This document shows, in pieces, positions 1 through 5,745 of a stretch of DNA of 8,140 bases; within the stretch, counting starts at the first letter, position 1, and every line of letters starts with the position of its first letter. A program made the position numbers and the translations under genes. Source of the stretch: Porphyrobacter sp. (lineage in GTDB: Bacteria > Pseudomonadota > Alphaproteobacteria > Sphingomonadales > Sphingomonadaceae); NCBI GenBank assembly GCA_021732945.1, contig JAKFWB010000322.1, forward strand, positions 1-8,140. Direction: 5' to 3'. The notes beneath the pieces were generated by a model. That model worked only from the letters and a program-made list of their open reading frames with translations, ran no database searches and was not told the DNA's origin.

Positions 1-102
1 TTCACCCTGAAGCGCTTCCGCCGACGCGGCAGCCGCGTCTGGCTGCATCCAGAGAACCCGGCCTATCCCGACATCGAGATCCTTGAGTGCATGGCGTTCT
101 AG
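1..102 (+). CDS. umuD: UmuD-like S24 peptidase, C-terminal fragment (3' truncated)
   Basis: This is the end of a gene that begins left of the window; 33 codons are visible. The translation opens with FTLKRF and continues to HPENPAYPDIEI, the usual C-terminal half of UmuD/LexA-type S24 peptidases. The Lys of FTLKRF (codon 4) corresponds to the catalytic Lys of the Ser-Lys dyad by family knowledge; the Ser lies off-window. UmuD cleaves itself on RecA filaments and then joins UmuC as polymerase V. Members normally continue after 'IEI...MxF' with a final strand of about 15-20 residues (like EVWGVV). Here a stop follows MAF directly, so the protein appears to lack that strand. The breakpoint coincides with a drop in GC (about 68% in the first 60 bases, about 52% soon after), consistent with an inserted cassette. 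The umuD identity is fairly secure; loss of function is an inference. Confidence 0.72.
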   Translation, partial: FTLKRFRRRGSRVWLHPENPAYPDIEILECMAF

Positions 103-148
103 GTCTTGGGAGTCGTTACCGGAATTATTCGCAAGCTATAGTCCCCCG

Positions 149-766
149 ATGCGGAGCAAGAGAACGAATGATGAGCCCCCTCTGCGGGACGGGTGGTGTG
201 CATTAGCACCTGGCGAAAAGTTGGTTTGGGTTGATGACACTCCCGTGAAGCCATCGCCCGCTCAGCTTAAAGCTTGGATGAACCAAATTCGAGGCGATGT
301 CCTAGCGGCGGGCTTTATTGTCGAGGAGGAGCTTTTCACGGTCGTGCTGGGAGGAGCTTTTGGAACGCTTGATCCTCAGCTAGGTGGCCGCGAGCTTGCT
401 GAGAGAGCCGAGTGGCTTCGAAACCCAAAAACCGGCTTGGATCGCAAGATCGCAGCTGCTCGCCCTTATATCCGCGAGATCCTGGTCGCCGGAAGCGCGA
501 ACAAACTGATGCAAGACCTCGCCGACTATCGACGCCTTCGAAACTTAATGGCCCACAGACCTTGTTGGATGAAGGGGATCTGGGACGAACTCGCGGGGAG
601 CGATCCGAATACTCCCAAGGGCCGGACCGTGGGCTTCCAATTGTTGATAGCAGACTCGGATTTCACTTGGATTATTGATGAATCTCAAACCCAGGAGTGG
701 AGCGCTCTCCTCGAGCGCTGCCGAGTGGGCTTGGAGAGCGTGCGCAATAAGATGGCACTCTCATGA
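149..766 (+). CDS. HEPN-like protein inserted between umuD and umuC
   Basis: A protein of 205 residues from the ATG. It is predicted largely helical, with no signal peptide or membrane segment. Near residues 125-138 it carries DYRRLRNLMAHRPCW. The stretch R131-N-L-M-A-H136 is an Rx4H motif in an 'RNxxAH' setting, as in HEPN domains, many of which are RNases in toxin-antitoxin and abortive-infection systems. The preceding helices (FIVEEELFTVVLG, then GLDRKIAAARPYI) fit the HEPN four-helix layout. I do not recognise a named family. The frame is open back to a TTG at 83, but that start would lie inside umuD and span the apparent junction, so I prefer ATG 149; neither has a clear Shine-Dalgarno sequence. 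The stop overlaps the umuC start (ATGA). GC is about 52-53% in sampled stretches, below its neighbours, suggesting foreign origin. No obvious antitoxin lies beside it. It could also be a non-catalytic HEPN-fold protein. Confidence 0.62.
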   Translation: MRSKRTNDEPPLRDGWCALAPGEKLVWVDDTPVKPSPAQLKAWMNQIRGDVLAAGFIVEEELFTVVLGGAFGTLDPQLGGRELAERAEWLRNPKTGLDRKIAAARPYIREILVAGSANKLMQDLADYRRLRNLMAHRPCWMKGIWDELAGSDPNTPKGRTVGFQLLIADSDFTWIIDESQTQEWSALLERCRVGLESVRNKMALS

Positions 767-840
767 AACGCCTGTTCGCGCTAGTCGACTGCAACAACTT
801 CTATGCGTCGATAGCGGGTGCGGAATGTGCATGGGGGTGA
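763..840 (+). pseudogene. umuC: umuC 5' remnant (25 codons, truncated)
   Basis: The ATG overlaps the stop of the upstream gene (ATGA). The translation starts MKRLFALVDCNNFYAS, the hallmark N-terminus of UmuC, a Y-family polymerase whose first catalytic Asp lies in this 'ALVDxNNFY' strand. After FYAS the similarity ends: the family continues with a Cys-Glu-Arg-Val-like stretch, but here IAGAECAWG and a TGA follow. About 400 residues of a normal UmuC are missing and nothing resembling them is found downstream. The break therefore falls near base 808-812. The polymerase is certainly non-functional from this locus. The intact start overlap suggests the upstream gene and umuC were once translationally coupled. 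Confidence 0.8.
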
Positions 841-993
841 GTGCTGCAGAGGCGGGAAGTGCCCGGCCTCCGACTCTTAACTCGCTGCAAGCGAGTAGTG
901 CGTCAATTCGCGGCGATGTGGGACGGGGGCGTGGGACGAGCCAGCGTCGCCCAGAGCGAGGGGTGAATACGCGATTGATTTCAAATGTTTAGA
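841..993. other. Unassigned spacer between umuC stub and tRNA fragment
   Basis: I see no gene here. Open frames through it are short and resemble nothing. The one structure is a small perfect hairpin at 880-896 (7-bp stem ACTCGCT/AGCGAGT, 3-base loop). It has no T-run after it, so it is not a convincing intrinsic terminator. This is the sequence abutting the CCA end of the tRNA fragment, so it should be the flank next to the element. Confidence 0.4.
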
Positions 994-1039
994 TGGCGGA
1001 CCCGGCGAGATTCGAACTCACGACCTCTGCCTTCGGAGG
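994..1039 (-). other. attachment-site core: 3' half of tRNA-Arg(CCG)
   Basis: Read on the minus strand from 1039 to 994, the sequence matches a tRNA from the anticodon loop onwards. It has loop CTCCGAA (anticodon CCG at 1036-1034), 3' anticodon stem GGCAG, variable loop AGGTC, T-arm GTGAG-TTCGAAT-CTCGC, 3' acceptor strand CGGGTCC, discriminator G and CCA (996-994). The 5' side breaks down at once: the five bases before the loop (TTTGC) do not pair with GGCAG, and neither a D-arm nor a 5' acceptor strand GGACCCG is present. It is therefore not an intact tRNA. Tyrosine integrases of the kind encoded 180 bp away commonly recombine in the anticodon-to-3' part of tRNAs and leave exactly such a copy. 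The polarity (CCA side to the left) puts the integrated DNA to the right. Confidence 0.78.
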
Positions 1040-1114
1040 CAAAAACCGCGTCCTTCGCCGTACCGCGATATTTTACGCTATAGCGCGCCAGAGCACTGAA
1101 AACAAAGGAAAAAG

Positions 1115-1142
1115 TTGACGATGTCGCCGTCGTCCATACGAT
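1115..1142 (+). promoter_or_regulatory. Putative sigma70-type promoter of the integrase
   Basis: TTGACG (1115-1120) and TACGAT (1137-1142) are separated by 16 bp, close to consensus -35 and -10 boxes. The predicted transcript start is near 1149, about 70 bases before the integrase ATG. It lies between the att core and the gene, so it would stay linked to int after excision. Confidence 0.5.
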
Positions 1143-1169
1143 GGAGGCACTCCTCGATTTCCTTCCAAC

Positions 1170-1196
1170 TGCTTCCGTGGTGCTTCCGCGGAAGCA
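1170..1196. repeat. Triple TGCTTCCG repeat with 16-bp palindrome upstream of int
   Basis: TGCTTCCG occurs at 1170-1177 and 1181-1188 as direct repeats 11 bp apart, about one helical turn. It occurs inverted at 1189-1196, so 1181-1196 is the perfect palindrome TGCTTCCGCGGAAGCA. The cluster lies downstream of the predicted transcript start and ends 21 bp before the int ATG. It could be an operator, an integrase or excisionase arm-binding site, or an mRNA hairpin limiting int translation; the sequence does not distinguish these. Confidence 0.6.
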
Positions 1197-1217
1197 ACGA
1201 TCATCTGGGTTGTTCGC

Positions 1218-2564
1218 ATGGTCAATCTCACTAAGCGCGTTGTCGACGCCGCTGAAGTGCGGCCAGTCGAGTACTTCATCTGGGACGATGCTCTTCCTGG
1301 CTTTGGCCTTCGTGTCTTCCCATCCGGCAAGTGCAGCTATCTTGTGCAGTATCGAGCGGGTGGCCGCACCCGCCGATATGCGATTGGTCTACACGGGATC
1401 TGGACACCCGAGACGGCTCGACGCGAGGCGCGAATACTCCTTGGGCGCGTCGCCCAGGGCGATAACCCAGCTGAGGAAAAGCGACTCGATGCAAAGTCAA
1501 TGACCATCCAAGAGCTCTGCGAGCGTTATCTTGCAGATTGCGAACGAGGCCTCATTCCCGGCAAGAAAGGCCGACCAAAGCGGCCGTCCACATTGGCAAT
1601 TGATCGGAGCCGGATCAACCGGCACATCATTCCATTGCTTGGGAATCGCAGAGTCAAGGACCTTACCTCCAGTGACATCACGCGCTTCCTTCGCGACGTT
1701 GCAGAGGGAAAGACCAAGATCGACGTGAAGACAAGAAGGCGAGGCAGGGCCATCGTACGCGGCGGCATTGGGACCGGAGCGCGGGGCGTCGGTTTGCTCG
1801 GCGGCATCTTCACATACGCGATCCGTGAAGGAGTGATCGAGAAGAATCCGGCGCACGGTATTCGTAAAGTTGCCGATGCTGTGCGCGATCGGCGCCTGTC
1901 TGACCGAGAGTATCGCGTGCTCGGAGAGATCCTCACTGAAGCGAGCACTAACGCACAGTTCGAAACGGCGACGAAAATGATTCGCGCCATAGCGCTCACA
2001 GGCAGTCGGCGCGGAGAGATCATCAATCTGATGGGACTTGAGGTCGACGTGGAACGCAGTTGCTTCCGGCTCCAGGACAGCAAGGAGGGCGCGTCGATCA
2101 GGCCGATTGGGCTGCCGACTATAGAGTTACTAGACCCACTTCTTCCCGAAAACGAGGCGGCATTTGTCTTTCCCGGTACGGAAGAGGGCAAACCGCTCGC
2201 CGGGTTTCCGAAGCTCTGGAAGAAGCTTCTTGCTGGCACTCCACTCGCCGACATCACACCTCACGTTCTTCGCCATAGCTTTGCAAGCGTAGCGAACGAC
2301 CTCGGATTTGCCGAAGCGACCGTCGCCGCTCTTCTTGGCCATTCCCGTGGCACCGTGACCAGTCGATACATTCACACTATCGATACGGCTCTTGTGATGG
2401 CTGCGGATGCGGTCTCGAGCTACATAAATGGCCTCCTCAATGGGAGGGTGTTCGCGCGTAGCTCCTATTCCCTCGACAGGCCATCCAGGCGGGCGGCGCT
2501 TGACCGGCTGTTCGGCGAACAGCGCCAATCCACGGCTACTATCGAACAGCGCCTCGCTGCGTGA
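1218..2564 (+). CDS. Tyrosine-type site-specific integrase (P4-like, arm-binding N-terminus)
   Basis: A complete 448-residue tyrosine recombinase that integrates or excises the element at the tRNA-Arg att site beside it. Residues 1-85 match the DUF4102-type arm-DNA-binding domain of P4-like integrases (LPGFGLRVFPSGKCSYLVQY; then ARREARILLGRVAQGDNP). Residues about 95-220 form the core-binding SAM-like domain, with a basic insert KTRRRGRAIVRGG near 171-183. The catalytic domain follows with every key residue visible: R264 (TGSRRGE), K289 (DSKEG), H349 and R352 (HVLRH), H375 (LLGHS) and the nucleophile Y384 (SRYIH). About 45 residues after the usual C-terminal helix form a tail of no recognised function. 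The ATG at 1218 is chosen because the arm-binding domain starts right there; no clear Shine-Dalgarno sequence precedes it. The gene looks intact and probably active. No excisionase gene is seen. Confidence 0.95.
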   Translation: MVNLTKRVVDAAEVRPVEYFIWDDALPGFGLRVFPSGKCSYLVQYRAGGRTRRYAIGLHGIWTPETARREARILLGRVAQGDNPAEEKRLDAKSMTIQELCERYLADCERGLIPGKKGRPKRPSTLAIDRSRINRHIIPLLGNRRVKDLTSSDITRFLRDVAEGKTKIDVKTRRRGRAIVRGGIGTGARGVGLLGGIFTYAIREGVIEKNPAHGIRKVADAVRDRRLSDREYRVLGEILTEASTNAQFETATKMIRAIALTGSRRGEIINLMGLEVDVERSCFRLQDSKEGASIRPIGLPTIELLDPLLPENEAAFVFPGTEEGKPLAGFPKLWKKLLAGTPLADITPHVLRHSFASVANDLGFAEATVAALLGHSRGTVTSRYIHTIDTALVMAADAVSSYINGLLNGRVFARSSYSLDRPSRRAALDRLFGEQRQSTATIEQRLAA

Positions 2565-2704
2565 CACGCTCGCGGCAGAATGTCGAAGCGCTGACGGAAC
2601 GTGAGGCTTGTTCGTGTTGATCCCATAGCGTCACACTCCGTCCTCGAGCAATTCGGGCCGTACGAGCGAGGACAATCAGGAGCTGCTCAACTATATGGAT
2701 TACC

Positions 2705-4171
2705 ATGGGCGAGGCAAAACGAAGAGCAGCGCAAAGAACGGTCCGGGAGGCATTCAGCCGACCGATGAAGCGCGCTCGTTTCGATCTGTTCGCCCTAGGC
2801 ACACGTCTTTCTCCCACGCGGCTCATTTCTGAGGAGCGTTCACACTGGAGCGACCATGAAGAACGGGTTCTCGGGTTAGTCATTCGGGACACAGTTGATA
2901 ATGACTATGGTTGGCTCTTAATGGCTCGCGATAAAATCGGGCGGTTTCGCTGCGTCGACCTTGAAACGTCCATCGACAATGAAAAGCTCACCGTTGAGCG
3001 GCTTCGCGAGCGCATCGCCAAGGCGGTCGAAGAAGCGGATTTTCTTGCGCTCGGCGATCAGGGCGACGAAACAAACTATCCAACCGATGTACTGGCTGTC
3101 CCTCAAGGAACCAAAAGCGAAATGCTTCACCCGCATTTCCGTATACTGAATGAGAGCCCTGGTCGGCACCCGAGCCGTTCCGTTTTCAAGGAAATTGCTC
3201 CTTGGCTGGCGCCTACAGACCCGCATTTCGTAAGTGAATTTCAGTTCAAGCATTTCGATCAACGCCTTTGGGAGATGTACCTTTGGGCGACGTTCCGGGA
3301 GCTCGGGTTCGACATCAGCCAACCGGAGGCGCCCGACTTTCTGTGCAGGGCACCCGGCATAGCCTTTACCATTGAAGCGACCACGGTCAGCCCGTCGACT
3401 GATGGCGTACTCGCCGACCATCCAGACCCGAAAACGCCGGAGGAAATGACTGAATTCCTTCATAACTACATGCCTATGAAATTTGGCTCCAGCTTAACCA
3501 GCAAGCTGAACAAGAAGGACAAAGACGGACGGAGTTACTGGGAGCGTGGCGATGCTGCTGGTAAGCCGTTCCTGCTGGCAATCGCAGATTTTCACATCAG
3601 CGGTGGAGGTCGCGAGACTGGTTCGATGACGTACACACACTCCGCCTTGTGGCCGTATCTCTACGGCCATCGTGTCGAGTGGGAGATGCTTGACGGCGAG
3701 CTGATAGTCCGCGCGGTGAAAGGCGTCGATCACGTCTACAAGACTAAGAGGGTAGAGACAGGTTTCTTTGATTTGCCAGGCGCAGAGAATATATCGGCTA
3801 TCGTGTTTTCCAATGCTGGTACGCTTGCGAAATTTGACCGCATGGGCATTGCGGCTGGCTTTCTGCCATCAGACCATAAGTATTACCGCATGGGTTTTCG
3901 GCTAAATCCTGACCCCAACGCCGTGCATCCAGTGCCATTCTGGGAGGAGATCGGGACAGACGACTATACTGAATATTGGTCAGACGAGCTTCAGATTTTT
4001 CACAACCCAAACGCAAAAAATCCAATCGGCGAAGATATGTTCGGTGGTGTGACACAGCATTTCTTCAGAGACGGAAAGCAGGTCACAGTTAGTCCGGAAA
4101 ATATGGTCTTGGCATCGCGCACCATGATCATTGGCTCGATCGGTGACCAAGAGGAGCGTGTTGTCGTCTAG
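2705..4171 (+). CDS. Uncharacterised protein with PD-(D/E)XK-like nuclease core
   Basis: A 488-residue protein with no named function that I recognise. It starts with a basic MGEAKRR segment. Residues about 52-112 form a small alpha/beta region with RDKIGRFRCVDLETS. Residues about 160-230 carry FDQRLWEMYLWATFRELGF, then APDF and IAFTIEATT. The order helix Glu (E190), Asp of the 'PD' strand (D211) and E224-A-T226 resembles a PD-(D/E)XK endonuclease core in which the usual Lys is replaced. The remaining 250 residues are rich in aromatics and give no motif I know. No signal peptide or membrane helix is seen. The ATG at 2705 is 140 bp after int; an AGGAG at 2678-2682 is too far (22 bp) to be a strong ribosome site. 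GC is visibly lower (about 48% in one sampled stretch) than the Argonaute operon (over 70% in places). It may be a single-gene defence factor, or simply cargo; cotranscription with int is possible. Confidence 0.6.
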   Translation: MGEAKRRAAQRTVREAFSRPMKRARFDLFALGTRLSPTRLISEERSHWSDHEERVLGLVIRDTVDNDYGWLLMARDKIGRFRCVDLETSIDNEKLTVERLRERIAKAVEEADFLALGDQGDETNYPTDVLAVPQGTKSEMLHPHFRILNESPGRHPSRSVFKEIAPWLAPTDPHFVSEFQFKHFDQRLWEMYLWATFRELGFDISQPEAPDFLCRAPGIAFTIEATTVSPSTDGVLADHPDPKTPEEMTEFLHNYMPMKFGSSLTSKLNKKDKDGRSYWERGDAAGKPFLLAIADFHISGGGRETGSMTYTHSALWPYLYGHRVEWEMLDGELIVRAVKGVDHVYKTKRVETGFFDLPGAENISAIVFSNAGTLAKFDRMGIAAGFLPSDHKYYRMGFRLNPDPNAVHPVPFWEEIGTDDYTEYWSDELQIFHNPNAKNPIGEDMFGGVTQHFFRDGKQVTVSPENMVLASRTMIIGSIGDQEERVVV

Positions 4172-4266
4172 GAAATACGGAGCGAACCGCGCAATTCCTG
4201 CACGAGAGAGGGCGACTACCCTCGCGAGTGTTCAGGCACTTGATCGTGCGCAGGCGTGAGGCAACT

Positions 4267-4294
4267 TTGCAAACCGCGCGTCGGCGGATTGCAA
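4267..4294. terminator. Hairpin between convergent genes, possible bidirectional terminator
   Basis: TTGCAAACCGC (4267-4277) and GCGGATTGCAA (4284-4294) pair at 10 of 11 positions around a 6-base loop. It lies between the 3' ends of the convergent nuclease-like and Argonaute genes, where a shared terminator is expected. Neither side has a T-run, so it does not meet the classic intrinsic-terminator pattern. The rest of the 4172-4314 spacer shows nothing else. Confidence 0.35.
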
Positions 4295-4314
4295 GCGGGG
4301 GTGGGCCGTGATGC

Positions 4315-5745
4315 TCACATAAACAAGCGAATGGGATAAGACTGCGGGTGAAGCTTCGGCATGCGCTTGACGATCGTCGCCAGCGTCCCTGCAAAATTCA
4401 GCGTCACCGGCAGACGATCGTAGGGACCGTCATTGTTCCAATCCATCTTGGTGAGCGCGAGTGTCTCGCGACAAAGATCGTCGAAGTCGCCAAGACCAGC
4501 GTTGCGGACAAGAAGCAGCGGCTCGGGCGTCCCTTTGCCTTCCTTATAATAGTCCTTGCCCTTGGCAACGGCGGGCAGATTGCCCTGGGTCCAGAGCAGC
4601 GCTTGATGGGGCCCAAGCTGGAAGGTGGTCCCGCGGTGGCAAGGATAGCCGTGGGGCCGCTGCGGCTCTGCGATGAGAACGCCGCGCCAGCCGCAGCTTT
4701 GCTGAACGTGGACGAGCTCAATGTTGCTGGCGTTCGGGAAGGCGTCGAAGACGCCGTCGATCTCGTCGGGCCTAAACTCGGTGTTCTTGTGAACCACCAC
4801 GCGCTGCGGCGGATCGCCCGAATGCTTGCGCTGGTAGATGGCGAGACTGCGCGCCATGACTTTCAGCATCTGTTCGCGGCGCAGATAGGGGTTCCGGCCA
4901 AACATATGAACGCCGTCGGCCTCGTAGGCGACGAACTCGAGTCCCGAGCCTTCGGCGTCGAAGACCTGGCTGCAGCAGATGGCGAAGCGTTGCGCGGCGT
5001 CGTCTCCCGAGCGCAGCGCATAGTCGATGCCGATGAACGCCGTGCCGGGCTGGACGTCCGCCAGTACCCACGGGATGCCGCCGGCCTTGGTATAGAGGGC
5101 GATGCCCAGCCGCCACGCCACACTGCACCGGCAATGGTAATTGAGTGCACCGTCCTCGCGCAGGAACTGGATGCAGATGCCCTCCGACGCGGCATAGGCC
5201 TTCACATAGTCGTGGAGGTCGAAGTCGTCGCCGGCCGGTCCGCGGAAGGCGGAGGTCCAGCTCTCTTTGAGGAGGATAACCACGACGTCGAAGCTGTCAC
5301 GCGCATTGCGCAGGGCGAACAGCGCGCGCGTGAGCGCTTCAGCCAGGACGACATGCGGAGCTGCCGCAGCGGCGATCTGGCCATCGAGATCGCCGGATAG
5401 AAGAATCCGGCTCGCCGGCTCGCCCCGTGCCAGGCGTACGCCAAACACTTTCTCGAAGCTTGGATAGGGCGGCAGGTAGGCTTTGCGCTCGCGCGGCTGA
5501 TGGCTCTGGTCCAGCTCGCGCATCTGGGCAACCAACCGATCCTCGAGGTCGGCCGGGAGAATCATCCCGATTCGGATGGGATTTGAAACTGCCGAGAGCT
5601 TGTCACGGCTGTAGGGGCCGAACCGGATCAGGCCTTCCATGGGATGGATATCGACGTCGCGCGCATCGGACGAACCGAAGCGGAGCTTTGGCTCGGGGAG
5701 GACGATGTGCCCAGGCAGGCGGAAGGCTTGGGTTGCTGTGCTCAT
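4315..5745 (-). CDS. Short prokaryotic Argonaute (MID-PIWI), slicer-inactive
   Basis: A 476-residue protein, the usual length of short pAgos, which lack the N and PAZ domains. The MID region (about 150-225) carries the guide 5'-phosphate pocket: H178, K182 (LHDYVKAYA), Q193 (CIQFL) and K220 in the signature LGIALYTKAGGIPWVL. H178-K182-Q193-K220 follows the spacing of the Y/H-K-Q-K motif known from Archaeoglobus Piwi. PIWI follows: FIGIDYAL keeps the first Asp position (D241), but VVVHKNTEF (319-321) stands where active proteins have an RDG-type Asp, and NFAGTLA has Gly453 where the last catalytic Asp or His sits. The catalytic tetrad is therefore incomplete and target cleavage is not expected. 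Family members use an RNA guide to recognise DNA and pass the signal to a partner effector. The ATG overlaps the stop of the SIR2-APAZ gene (ATGA), indicating translational coupling and a stoichiometric complex. Confidence 0.93.
   Translation of the reverse strand: MSTATQAFRLPGHIVLPEPKLRFGSSDARDVDIHPMEGLIRFGPYSRDKLSAVSNPIRIGMILPADLEDRLVAQMRELDQSHQPRERKAYLPPYPSFEKVFGVRLARGEPASRILLSGDLDGQIAAAAAPHVVLAEALTRALFALRNARDSFDVVVILLKESWTSAFRGPAGDDFDLHDYVKAYAASEGICIQFLREDGALNYHCRCSVAWRLGIALYTKAGGIPWVLADVQPGTAFIGIDYALRSGDDAAQRFAICCSQVFDAEGSGLEFVAYEADGVHMFGRNPYLRREQMLKVMARSLAIYQRKHSGDPPQRVVVHKNTEFRPDEIDGVFDAFPNASNIELVHVQQSCGWRGVLIAEPQRPHGYPCHRGTTFQLGPHQALLWTQGNLPAVAKGKDYYKEGKGTPEPLLLVRNAGLGDFDDLCRETLALTKMDWNNDGPYDRLPVTLNFAGTLATIVKRMPKLHPQSYPIRLFM

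Noticed and set aside
880..896. Short hairpin as intrinsic terminator
   Set aside because: It has a perfect 7-bp stem but no T-run and no intact gene ending just before it.
994..1080. A complete tRNA gene
   Set aside because: The 5' acceptor strand, the D-arm and a pairing 5' anticodon stem are missing; only the 3' half is present.
2561..2634. Distant inverted match GTGACACGCT / AGCGTCAC after int
   Set aside because: The arms pair only with a 2-base bulge across more than 50 bases, so it is not convincing as a terminator or operator.
4348..5400. Long plus-strand open frame antisense to the Argonaute gene
   Set aside because: It mirrors the codons of a minus-strand gene with clear MID-PIWI motifs and has no recognisable domain.
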